From the NCBI GenBank assembly GCA_030549495.1, contig JAUIRK010000945.1, positions 1,757,501 through 1,821,500 on the forward strand: 64,000 nucleotides of DNA, in the 5' to 3' direction. How positions within the stretch are numbered: position 1 is the stretch's first letter; each line of letters starts with the position of its first letter. The notes below the pieces were generated by a model, which saw nothing but the letters and a program-made list of their open reading frames with translations, did not search any database and was not told the origin of the DNA. Of this stretch, positions 1-12,900 are shown piece after piece. The DNA comes from Nectonema munidae. Its lineage: Eukaryota > Nematomorpha > Nectonematoida > Nectonematidae. Both the position numbers and the translations under genes were made by a program.

Positions 1-914
1 TTTAAGTGTAACAAAATTAATGGACGCATTTTTAACTCTTTTGTTAAGTTTTAACTGACACAAAATAAAAAAAGCTTTTTTTTTTGACAAAACAAAGTTA
101 GAAAGTGTATCATTAAAATAAGGATGCGATAAGACTTGAAGTTTATAAAAATTGTAGAAACGCTTGCCTCCATTCCAACAAATAGTAGCAATTTATAAAT
201 GGCTACTTTTTATATGCATTGAGATAACTTCTTTTTTTGAATTTTACTAACATATGTTTAACTTTCAACAGCTTTCATAATTTTTATGACACAAGTGTTT
301 TCGGGGTGTACAAAATATAAAGCATGTGTTTAACATACGATTACTTTTAAGGTAATTGTTTAGGCACAATTGTGCAGCTTGTATCGAATTATGAGGAAAG
401 TAGGCTTGATACGGGATCGAACCCAAGACCTTGAGTTATTGAAATCAAGTGTCTAGACAACCTTACTCATGCCCCTGTTTAACACATTTTTTTTGAAAAA
501 AATAATGTTCATTATGCAAATATTTTAATATTTTAGAAATATAAAATTATTTAAAAAATATATTGGCTTTTCAAAAGTGGAGCTAAGAGTAAAAAAGACA
601 AAGGAATTAATGAAAGAAACTTAAAATGTGAACACTTTGCACACAATTTGGTATCTTATCAATAATAATTAAGAGTGAAAACGAAATAGCATTTGATATA
701 TGAGGAATTCTGTAAAAAAAAATTTCCAATTAAGAAAATGACAGCTATTCAAAATTCTTGTGTATTTTAGAATTAAGTAACATTCCCATATGTTAACCAA
801 TAATTAAAAATGAGGTATGCCATTATACATTATATTCACGTGCTTTTATAGGCTTAAGTCGCGTCCCCATATGTGTCAATCAATAAAAATGCCAAGGGAA
901 TACTGAAAATTAAG
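1..914. other. Stretch downstream of SLC35C2, no gene recognised
   Basis: AT-rich sequence beyond the 3' end of the minus-strand SLC35C2 gene. Apart from one reverse-oriented SINE (about 354-476) I see no coding potential, RNA gene or clear repeat. Confidence 0.5.
354..476 (-). repeat. tRNA-derived SINE (family A), minus strand
   Basis: Read on the minus strand it begins with a GGGGC(A/G)TGAGTAAGG-type head with a tRNA A-box character. A B-box like GGGTTCGATCCC follows, then a body ending in GCACAATTGTGCC. The same order recurs at 2902-3054, 30027-30171 and 58170-58497. It is a non-coding retroposon that would depend on a LINE for mobility. Confidence 0.75.
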
Positions 915-979
915 TCAATATTTACTTATGTTATAGTGACGGTCCAGGCTGCTCTTCAAAGATAAGCTCCTATTGGCCA
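915..979 (-). CDS. SLC35C2: SLC35C2 probable last exon
   Basis: Best candidate for the terminal exon. An acceptor CATTCTGGTAG is followed by two bases that complete the split codon left by the upstream exon. The frame then runs 20 residues (VANRSLSLKSSLDRH...) to TGA. The stretch is visibly richer in GC than its surroundings. The C-terminal tail is poorly conserved in the family, so homology cannot confirm it. An alternative acceptor near 1020 would give a different short tail. Confidence 0.4.
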
Positions 980-3900
980 CTACCAGAATGTGGAGTCAGT
1001 GTTCTGCTCGTGCTTTCAAGCATTCTTTATCTTCAATCATTTTTGTGTACAAAATGTACGACGTACACACATACATTTTTATAATTGGAATTAATTTATA
1101 GTCACAGACTAGGAGACCGCCATATATTATATGAATGACTTCTCATCTTCTTATGCAAACGCGATAAAATGTGCAATATATGGAATTATGCGTGTCATAG
1201 CACTCACTCTTCTTATTTTTCACAAGGAAAGCTTTCTTTGCAACAACTTGAAATGAAGAATAATGAACTTACCTTTTTTGGATTTGGTTTTGTTGTAGAT
1301 GTGGATAAAAATGCCAAAAAAGCAAATAACTAAGCCAAAAACATTCAAATTGCTCCAGTGATCCCCGTTTATGGAGAGAGCGAGATAAAGTGTCAGCACT
1401 TCCTTAAATAAGCCAGTGAAATAAAATGGCAAAGTGTCCAATATGTAAATGGCTTTCTCTACAAGCAATTCATATTTTTATGTATATTGCACAAAAAGTT
1501 GCTTACCATTTTTACTCATATTTTGAAATTAGAAAAGATAATATTTTTGCTTTACTAAAATTTTAGCGCAAACCACAAAAAAATTAAAGACATAATTGCC
1601 CTAAAAATGGCTCTGATATAGCATTCTATTCTTAACAGCATTCATAGCTTGACAGATGACTTGGTATAACACTCAAATTGTGTAGTAACAAGTTTTCAAA
1701 ATGTCTAATTTTAATTTCACATTTTAAATTATAACAAATTTTATGCTTACATTTTATGAATTCGCTTATATACTGCCTGCTTTTCAAAAAGGTTGAATGC
1801 AACATGCGCATCAAAATGCTTCATAAGATCTAATCTGAACTAATCGATTACATTTTTAAGACATTATTATTGATTGAATTTTGTTAAAATTTTACATTAG
1901 AAAAATGTTTTTTGTACATTAAATTACATTGTGTGCAAATTTATTAGATTAGATAGATTATATTATATTAGATTCTCTAAAAAAAGGTGTAACATTGAAA
2001 TTACATGTAAATATCCTTATCCAATTTACAGAAAATAAAATTTGCAAAATTTAATCAATAATAATAATGTCTTAAAAATGTAATCGATTAGTTCAGATTA
2101 GATATTCTCTAAAAATCCACTTGGCATAAAACTTGACCCAAGCGAAACAAGTGCCATTCTTGTATTCTACAGTGTAAAATTGTCTTAAATTAGAAGAAAA
2201 AACAGACCCTAAAATTATTTTAGAATGTTTTGCAAATTATAATAAATTTTGTTTCCATTTTATAAATTCATTTCTATATTTTGTGTTAAAACGTATTATA
2301 CTACACCGTGATGATTTGTTAAAGCTTAAAAGCAATTTTTATATTTGTTAGTGATATAATTCTGTAACATGTTAAATATTCCACTATGTATATATTCCCA
2401 GTTTTAAAATACGTTCGTGCATTCTCTTAAAGCTAAGGGAAACAAGATTTCTCTATTCTTCTCCACCATGCGCATTAGTGTTATATAAACCCATATCTCT
2501 AGAAATAATACACGTGTTCAAACAAACAATATCAATCAATTTTAAAAAAGTTGCTATAAAGATCATCTACGTATGCAGCTTTGACCGAGTAGCATTTTAA
2601 TTTTTGATTAGCGTAGTTAGTCCTAAGTAAATAGATTCACATTTTTTTGGGCACTGTCATCCCCAATTTTAATGAATGCATACAAATATTTATCTTGAAT
2701 AAGGAATGGATTTAAAAATCATTAGTTCTCTGTATTTCTCCAGGAATCCTTAACACGGAGCTTTTGCAGAACCCCAAGGTCCCTTTTAGAAAATTCAATT
2801 TAAGAATTTTTTTATGAAATTCGCTTGAAGTAAATTATCTCCTAGATCCGCTGCTCAGTAGGGCACCTTGACGAACTTCATCACATCAGTGTACTCATAT
2901 GGTAATGGTGATGGTACCGTAGGGTGTTTTCATCGAAAAGGCACAATTGCGCCGCTTGTATCGAACTATGAGGAAAGCAGGCTTGATGCGGGATCGAACC
3001 CAAGGCCTTGAGTTATCAAATCCAGCATCTAACCAACCATACTCACGCCCCTCTAACTCATATGGTAAAGAATCTCTTAGAGAATGGTGAAGGCGGATGA
3101 AGAGATACCTTGAAAATGCTGGCGATGGAAAGAGCGATTGAGGAAGTCTTTTTTACGAGCAGGTACTCCATCGCTTCCATCATAAAGGCAATGCACCCAC
3201 CAAATAAAATTTGAAGCAGGAGAGAGGGAGGCAGTTCCGCGAGTGGCGTGTAGAAAAGCATGTCTTAAACACAATGATGGTGATGATTTACTGCTGAAGT
3301 TAAGGAAGGTTTCGCTGGGGGAATTGAAATTCCCAAACAAAAGACTACTGTCTCAACCACAACTTCAACAACAGCAACAACGATTGTGATTTGCGCAGTG
3401 CCATTCAGTTCCAACCTTTCGCACTCAGCCCAAACGTAAAACCCCTTATTATTTCCTTGTTCTGTAGAGCGCTCAAAAATGAATCTAAATTATGTCCACT
3501 TTTAAAGTGCCTTAGACAAATATAGGGGATAGAATTTTTTGAGAGAAATTTAATTCCGTGAACTTAATTTCCACAGTTTTGAGCTTTTTTTATGTGAAAT
3601 TTTTATGGCATTTAATATCTTGAATATATAAATGAAGTGGCGTTGCGACATCGAAAGAAACATGGAAATTATAAAAAGTAAATTCGCAAGATCATTTAAT
3701 TCCACAACTTCCTCCTCCAATTGGCAGTAGAAGATTCGTTGATGACGATAACAGTCGAAAAGTGATATACCAAAAAAATTTATTTGAATAAAAACATTTT
3801 TACTTCTGAATCTACTCTATATAAAGTTAAAAATCACTGCAATTTCGACACAAGTCTTTTAGTTTTTTTGCGAATTTGTTTGCTCAGGAGAGTCTAAATA

Positions 3901-6900
3901 TTCCATTGAATAAAAGCTATATCACGGTCACCTACCGTGTTTCACAAGAGGAAGATGTGCTTTGTGATTTGGGTGAGAAAATAAAGCATTGCATTTGTTA
4001 GCAAGGAATAAATTATAGGAGTTTTTCATTACGACTAAAACGAAAAACAACTAGACAAATTTAGTTTTTCAAAAAGTCATTTTTCACTTTTGACCACAAA
4101 AAAATGACCGCCGTTTCTTCTTCAGGAATATCTGCTTTGCTACTCAAAAGAGGTAAAACTGCTCACTCATAAATAACTACTACATGCGGCTTTTCAAAAC
4201 AAAGTGATGTGAAGAAACTGATTTATTCATTTGGAATGAAGCCCGAATGCTGTCAAGATGTGTAATAAAATGCGTTGAAAGGTCATTCACGGACATTCTG
4301 GATAATGATTCCTATCTCTTTGGAGGAAAGATTTTTCTTCTCGGCGGTGCTTCCTGTTTTTAAAAGAGGTAAAGATGCTGATGTTGTGAATGTTTGTTTG
4401 AAGAATTCTGTTTTATGGCCAAGGATCAAAAAGTGTGCGCTTAGGAAGAATATGAGATTGGTTGCATCCTCAGAAAGTGATTTTAAATTTGCAATGGATC
4501 TTTTATCAATTGGCGAAGGTAGGAATGTGATGAATGAAGAAGGATTGGTAAAACTTCCATTGTCATTTTTATTTGATTCTGATAGAGAGGTCTACTATTC
4601 TGTGCACAACTAACTCAAGTTAGCACATTAAATAGTCTGATTTTGAACGATCTTAGAACAGAAGAACGAGTTTTGAAAAGTTGTGATGAGGTTTTATTGA
4701 AAGTGAAGAGCATTACTTAAACTCTATTGAGCTATCGAATTTACCTCATCGTGAACCCCAATGGAACTCATTTAATTTTGAAGAAAATTTTCCTGCATAC
4801 TCTTGAAGCAGAAGTGACAAGTGGAATTTTTGAAGGCAAAAGAATTCTGATTTCAAGAATAAAAATGCGTTAAAGCTTTTCCGCGCACAATTTCCTGTTT
4901 CTCACTCCTACGCGATAACATTTAATAAATCCCAAGGACAGAGCTTTGACAGAGTAGGTATTTATCTGAAGAATTATAAAGACTTTTCACTCACAATATG
5001 TAGCCTTAAGTCGCTGTCGTAGCAAAGACTCTATCAAATTCTTCATTGACCACCCCGGCAAAGACATGAATTATTTTTATGTAAAAAATGTTGTTTTTAA
5101 ATCTGTTATTAATAAAACTCATTAATACTTTTTTTTAATTGATTATTTGGCTTATTTTCAAATGATAATTTTTATATTGTTTTTTTTTCATGTGAATTCA
5201 CATTTATTTTTCTGTATTGCTTTGTTTTGTAAGATTTATATACTTTTTCTTATTTGTGTATATTATAACTGTTTATAATTGTAAATTTATATTTTGATGT
5301 CTTGATTTTTTTGTATTGTTCTGTTCACTAGGTGGAAGGTTGATGTATATACGAGATTAGTTTAGGTCTGTTCTGAAGGTGGAAGATCAAGGTATAGGCG
5401 AGATTAGGTTCTGTTCTGAAGGTGGAAGGTCGAGGTATAGGCGAGATTAGGTTCTGCCTTCTGGGCATACTGCGTCAACAAAAACGAAACCGTGACGCTT
5501 ACCTCTTGGTAGGTTTTGGAAATTGTGTCACTTAAATAGACTCACATTTTTTTACTTTCATAAAGCATATTTTACTTTTAATTTTTCTTCGTTACAATTT
5601 ATACGATTATTAATAAATCCCTTTTAAAAAAGTACCAATGATCTTTCACAGGACCTAGAATCACAGTACCAATGATCTTTAACAGGACCTAAAATTACGG
5701 GGGTACCAATGATCTTTTACAGGAACTAGAATCACGGGTGCACCAATGATCTTTCACAGGAACTAGAATCCAAGGTCTTGAATGAAGCGAGAGACAAACA
5801 GGCTTATCCTAGTTTGATATATAAAAATTAATTATTTACAAAAATTTAGTGTAGAATTAAAAAAAAAGTTTAGCAAAAAAAAAGTGGTAAGAGGGGCGGA
5901 GGAATAAATTTTTTTGTGACGAAATACAATATTACTTTTAAAATAAATATAGGAATATAGTAGTACCTTTACTTTTTTGAAGAATTAGAAAATAGTTAAA
6001 TATTAATTTTGAATTATTTTTACTCATATTATTTTGTTTTGAATTTTACGTTAACTTTTCGTGTCTCAAATAAATTGATAAAGAATCATCAAATAATTAA
6101 ACCACACTTTGAGACGAATTGGAGAAGCAGTGTCCCATAAAAATTATCTAGTTTAAGTTATATAAAAACTGATCAAAAAGGATAGGAACTATGGTGGGAA
6201 AGAAAAAAATTTTTTGACCCCAAAATTCAAGAAAAAAAAACCTTCAAAGAGAAGCTGGACAGGACAGGCAATGAGGAGCATCCATGGCTGAACAAAGAAG
6301 ATCATATCGATTGGATTGTTGATTCCTTATAAATCCAAAAGAAATGTCGTTAAATTTTATTAAAAAAATTTTTTTTTAAACAATTAACATTAGTTTTAAA
6401 GGTAAAAGAAGAAAAACATTTTGATTCTCGAGCTATACGACTCTTAATAAAAATTAGGATAGAAAAATTTCCTAAAAAATTCTTAATGCATAAATGCCGA
6501 CATTTTTAAAGAGATAAGCATTATTCTAATATGTGATTAATTTTAATCATTGCCTCATTATTATTAAAATGTCACAACAGTACTCCACTCAAAAAATAAG
6601 GTAAAAATATTGAAAAAAATTCAAATCAAAAATTCTACACTCTCCTTTGAAAAGTCTCAAATTAAAATGTCTTATTTGACTGACAAATTACGGCGATAAT
6701 GGGATCGTGTAATCTGGAACAAAGGACAAATATTTATGCATTTTCTTTCTCTTTATTTCAAAATAAAGAACTATATTTTCATTCCAGCAACAAAATAAAA
6801 TAAACAAAAATGCAAACCGCATATGTGTGAGTTCTACTTTTTCATTTGGATATTTTTTGCAAGATTCTCTTCAACCTAAATCTTTAAGTTTGTGGAGAAA

Positions 6901-9900
6901 AAGTTTTGTAAAAAAAAAATACAGATTTTGTACATTAGGTTTTGATTAAAATTAACTGATCGTCTATATTTCAAAAAAAGTTAACAGATAAGTCAGTCTT
7001 ATATGCTAAGACATCTTTTGAACTTACTTTTTTTGGCTGAAAATAAAATTGATCAAAAAAATAAAAAAATTTTTTTTTGATTTTAGATGAAATTGATAAC
7101 AAATCTTTTATTTTATATGAAAAATTTGACCAACACACGAAGAACATGACGGCCTCTGTAGAGATCACTTTGGAAAAATAAGTATGAGGAATAAACTGGA
7201 CATTTATGAGATAAAAGGTGGTAGAAAGAAAAAAACATAGGGAACGTTGAGTGAAGTGTAAAAGGATTGTATCTAAACACTTGTTTCATCAGAAAAGAAT
7301 ATTTGGATCAATCCAAGAGCCTGAATCTTAGATAGATAGGACAGCAAAGGAGTGTATTCCCCGCTTTTAGGACTATTTCAGGAATATACCTGATGACGTG
7401 TCTTGGGATACGAGTTGAGCAAATGACCAACGCATACCACAGAGCATAGAAGAAAGCAGAACAAGAATGAAGCCATACAAATTGAATTGAGTGGATTTGA
7501 ATGTGAAGAAGAACAAACCCAAACAGATAAAGCTTACTGAAAAAACGGTTGACCGTTTCTAAATTCATGATAAAAAGATAAAATCATAATGGGAAAATTA
7601 TTCAAAAATGTACTAGTTTTTCTAAGCCAAGCAATATGGAAAATATGAAGATAAAGACGATGCAAGAAGATTTTGTCATGGTGTATCTGAAAAAAAGAAT
7701 ATATATATATATATGTATATATTGTTCAAAAAAGTAAAAATTTTCTTTTCAAAATTTCAGTGTTCTTTTTTTCAATTTCTCTGACTTCTTTTTAAAATTA
7801 TCTATCTTTTTTTTCAAATTTCCTGACCTCAAAACAAAAATTACACCATAAAAAACACTTTATTTAACTAAAGCACTAAAAACTTATCATATCAAAAATC
7901 TAACTTCTTAAAATTCAAAAAAATCCTGTTTTTTTAGGTTTTCACACTATAACCCAACTGAGAACAAAATATAAATAAAATATAATTACATAATTTTTCA
8001 TGTTTTGTAAATACTTTTACAAAAAATATCAAAAAATGATTAAAAGATCTAAATAAAACTTATGACAAAATGATCAAGTTTATTTACAAAGTAGACTTAA
8101 TTTTTATCAATTTTTCCAATTTACACAAAAACCCAGTTTTATATCAGAAAATATTTTCTAGCACTTCCATTTTTAAGTTTAATTCTTTTTCTTGCAAAGC
8201 ATATTTGTTAAGTAACTCTTTTTCTTTTCAAAAATTTTCCTTTTTTCTTCTATCTTTTGTTTCCTTGCGCTTGCATCTTCAGTTAAACTTTTTTACGCTT
8301 CAAATCTTCAAGATTTTTTCTCTGACGTGATGCATTAACCAATAAAATCATTGACTTTGTAAATAAAATATTTGCAATACCACCATGATAATTTATGGCA
8401 TCTTTTACTCTCCTCTGTGAAATTAATAAAGTTTCTAGCAAGTTTTCGACTAGTAAAGATTTACTAATAGAAAATCTCCTTTCAAGTTGCACATTACCAT
8501 GAGATAAAGTAAGATTGACTTCCCATAACTCAGTAAAGCAAACATTATCTTTACAAAGTCTACAAAACAATGAGTGAAGTCTTGACTCTTCCCAACGTTT
8601 CAAAAAACGTGCTAAAACTTTCTTTAGAAACGGTTTGAGCCTGTTCACATAAGATTTGATATTGTGATTTGGCTTTTTCAGCTTATTTACAAGTTATTCT
8701 ATTAGAATGATAAAGAGCTTCAAGAACTATTGCCATTCTTCCTTGAGCAACTAATGGACTTCTTAAAATCATTTTTGGATCTGATGATGTCAGACCCTTA
8801 ACAAGTCTATATTTTAAAGGACTTCTTTCAATAATTTTCTTTGTTGTAGCCTTAATTAGTAGTAAAATTTTAAATTACTATTTTAAATGTTTCACCAACA
8901 CAAGTACATGATAAAAATTAATTAATGGTAAATTCCCTGAATTTCCATGACCATTTTCAATTTCCCTGATTTTCACGGATTTGAAGAAAAAGTGGTAACC
9001 CTGAATTTATCGTTTTTTAAACTTTTACACCAAATTGACAGACAATTAAAGTGTTCAGGTCCATGACTCTAGCTTCAGTCATTTCTGCTAGAAAATGTAT
9101 TATCATTCCATTTTTCTAGAGATGTATTCATTTCAATTTTTGGAGCGATGACGATTCTTAACACCAGAAAAATCCTGAAAACATTCAGAAAGATCGCGAC
9201 TGTGAACCGATAATAATTGGGGGTAATGACTTTATTGGTGAATAAATATTTGCAACCCGCACAGAGCCAAATATTTTGGCCAATGTAAACAAATTGATAT
9301 ACAAAAAATTTAATGAATTCACAAGTGCAAGTGTTTTATAAAAAATTTAGAACTTAGATTTGCTAGGGATAGAGGCCGAATGGCGAATCGAAGCCAGACC
9401 ATCTAGATCGAAAGCGTACGCTCCCACTAATACACCATCTGCAGACAATTAAAACACCGAAATAAAAAGATAAGAGTGTTAATCAATGAGTAGGATTCGT
9501 ACTTTGAAAGATACTTTCATTAAATTTACACAGACTCATTTACTTTTATTGAAACGGAAAGTGTGTGTGGTATATACAAAAAAAAAACAAAAAACTGACA
9601 AATGGAATAGAGGCTGTATCGAACCCGAGACCTTATGGTATCGAAGCCTCGTATCCAACCAAGCTTACTCATGCCGCTAACTTATATTTCTATATTAACC
9701 TTTCCAAAAATTAATAAGTGACAGGAAAGGATTGCGAATCAGTGTAGAAAACGGTTTGTGTATAAAAATATTTGTAAAAAGAAGAAAATTATACAGAGAA
9801 ATTGTAATGTATTTGTAACTCCAGTTAGAGAGTCCAATGTCCAGGCCTGCAGACACAGCTAAATAAAAATACGTTTAATTAAAAAAAATTTTAATAAAAA

Positions 9901-12900
9901 ATATATTATATATTTTTTTAATTTATTTTTTTAAAAAAAAACTAGAAACTACAAAAGATCTGGCTGAATCCACTCTTTACATTTAAAAAAGTCACTTTTA
10001 ATGCTACTAAATCCGATATGTTGAATTTAGCTTAATGGAAGTTTCTCTTCGATTATGTCTCAACATTCCGACAAAACGTGCACTTTCAGAAATTAAGTCA
10101 GAAAATGTTTTTTTAAGTAAAGAAATTGTCTTAAAGAAGGGAATGCACATATATTACGTTGTGCAATATGAAGGAGGAGAGAGTTGTTCATTTGCGTTAT
10201 GAAATGTTACATTTTCAAAATTAGAAAATTATGTTGGAAGTGATTTTTGCAACCACTATCTTATTTTTTAATGTTTTGTTTTTCACATCCACCATTAGCA
10301 AAAAATGTTATCATATATTTGTCTGGCTTGTTGGGCAAATAAACTAACCCTTTGAGAGCTTTTCTTTTTATCTTTTCAGTACTTCATTTGCTAAAAGTGT
10401 CACAAGCAATGATTTACAATTTTATAGCTCACTCTTCCCGAAATAGAACCCTAGAAGAGGGATCAGGATGCTTTATATAACATATATGCAGCATTGTATA
10501 ATGTGCTGTTAAAATGACCTCAACGTATTTTAGCTATATTGTTCATTTGTGTTCCAACAAAAGAACTAGAGAGTTAGAAGAATACAACAAACTCAAAAAA
10601 ATGTAAGAACACAGAGAATAGAAGATTTAAAATGCTGTAGGTCATATAATAAGAAAAACGAAGTTTCGGAATAAGATCGGTTCCAGTTGACTCTTAGGAG
10701 AAGGCAGTACTAGCTTTGACCACTTCAAAAATAAAGATCCAAGTTTATTTAACCAAATAAATTATTGGATTCTCTATTCTTCAAAAGATCCGTTACTTGG
10801 TGATTTATTGTGTTTGTTAGTCAGAGGTCCTTTAGTTAGACAGTTAACTAACTTATATCATTTAGTTTAGTAAAGCAAACTTTACCAAGGCGTCAAAGTT
10901 CCTTCTTAGATGATAAGGACGTCTGTTTTTCAAGAGCTACGGAAAAACATAGTGCTAAGCTGAATAAGATACCTGAGGGAGTGAGAGATTTCCAGTAGAT
11001 ACTCCAGTTGACATCCTGGCTTTGCTTGCAATTTGGCAGAAGCGAGAAAATATTTCGTAAACAGGTTGCCAGGAATAATTTGATTAGTAAATGGCAAATG
11101 ATTATGCTCAATGGATATGAAAATTTCTAAGTAAAAGAGATTAAAACCAAGATTAGTTTGCGGAGATAGATTTGTATGCAAAAATCATGATTTCTTTCAG
11201 CTAAAAACTCCACTCAACATATATCTTTCATTATAGCATTCAACTAAATTTCTATTGAACAAAATTGGCTGAATTATATGGCTTCAAACTTCGTGACTTT
11301 TACCAAAATCGCTAACTATATCTTTTGACACAATCTTCATGGTAGTTTAATGACCCTCGCATGTCAAAAACTGTCAATCAAAATCAAATCTACATTTTTT
11401 TCAAGAAAATTTTGATAATGTAATGTCTATAACTTAGTCCTTACATTGGATACACTCCTGAAAATTTATAGTCATTTGGAACACATAAACTTGTTTAAAC
11501 ATATTTTTCAGTAAACATCGCAACTTTGTAGCAAATGTCAATCAAAATTTTGATTAATTATAAAATTGCTGATGAAAACATTCATCCAAATTTTAAATAA
11601 GATATATATTTTTTACTAGTCAATTAATTTTGCGTTTTACGTTTAAAAATTTTCTCCAAAAACAGCGCTTCAAATTATTTCCGTAACTGAAGATGGATTC
11701 CTTAAATGTTAAGTTCTTCATGTGAACAACTCCTTGCTCCGTACATATCCAAAATAAGGACAAATTTATTAGGGTTAATGAATTCAGTCTGAAGTATCAA
11801 TTTATATTCATTTATTTCTTCAATAAAAGCACTTCTCTAATAAGGGCATCAAGCAGTCTCACGCCTGTCCATATTAAAAAAATCTGTTTGATCGGTTTGG
11901 GCAATTTCTTTCCTTGTTCACCAATTTTATCAGCGGAGGCAATAGATAGACAAATTAAAGTTTGTACTAGAGCTATAAAGAGTGAAAAGAAATTTGTATT
12001 TTATGCATAGCGCTCTCAAAGCTTCTCAATCCCAATTCTTGGTGTAAAAAATATACCAAATTCCTTCATTTTTGAGAGCTCTTCTTAACTTTTAAGTATC
12101 TTCTTACTTCTACTTTTTAAGATAACATGACAATTTTGTTTTACGTTCTCTCCATCCAGTTTTAATTGACGTTTAGTTGTGGTCAACAAGTTTACTCTCA
12201 TAAAAGAAGAAACAAATGAGAAGGAAACAAGGGAGACGAGGTCAACTATTTTAATTAAAATTTAATATCTAATCTTACACATTGAATTATATTTAAGAGC
12301 TATTAATACAAAATAGTTTTAAAATTTATATATATATACTTAAAATATTTGCTTAGTTTCGGAATCGGTTAAGCACCGGAGGAAAAATTGATAATCACCT
12401 CATTTCATATATGATTATGTCATTTGGTTAATAAAATAATTTGAGACCTTCAAATAAAAGTTGCACTATAAAAAATATATCTCTTGCGCTCGAGGATATT
12501 TTGCGATAATTCAGACATAAAAAAAATCTATTGTTCACATATGTGATTTTGACACTTATACCCTTTTTTCATTCATCTCTCTTTCTCACCTAAAATTTGT
12601 TCAACAGGTGGACATTGAAAAATGTTTCTTTCTAAAATGATTATATTAAACGACTTTTCAAATTACAAAAATTGTTAAGAATTTTTTTAGACTTCACAAA
12701 TCAATCCTGATTATTATTATTATTAGTGATTTGTTATTTCTGAATGAATATATATCCTGTGAATTTATTTTATTGATAAAAAGGAAGCTTGATGTGTCTT
12801 GAGTATTTTATAGCTGTGCTTAATTCGCCCCTCTCAGAATTTGTTTGTCGAAACAAGATGATGAAGCGGATAAAGTTTAAGTTTAAAAGTGTTAAACCAT

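Larger units (their letters stand above)
1403..3108. other. SLC35C2 intron with MITE and SINE
   Basis: Intron between the last two well-supported exons. It holds a fold-back repeat at 1828-2103 and a SINE at 2902-3054. The rest (1403-1827 and 2104-2901) is AT-rich with no feature I can support. Confidence 0.6.
9004..9794. other. SLC35C2 intron with two tRNA-like repeats
   Basis: Holds a family B tRNA-like fragment (9378-9447) and a family A SINE fragment (9607-9676), both reversed. Nothing else supported. Confidence 0.5.

Noticed and set aside
3077-3340. Minus-strand frame of 87 codons overlapping the SLC35C2 exon
   Set aside because: It is in a different frame from the conserved transporter block and uses the same GC-rich exon; a shadow.
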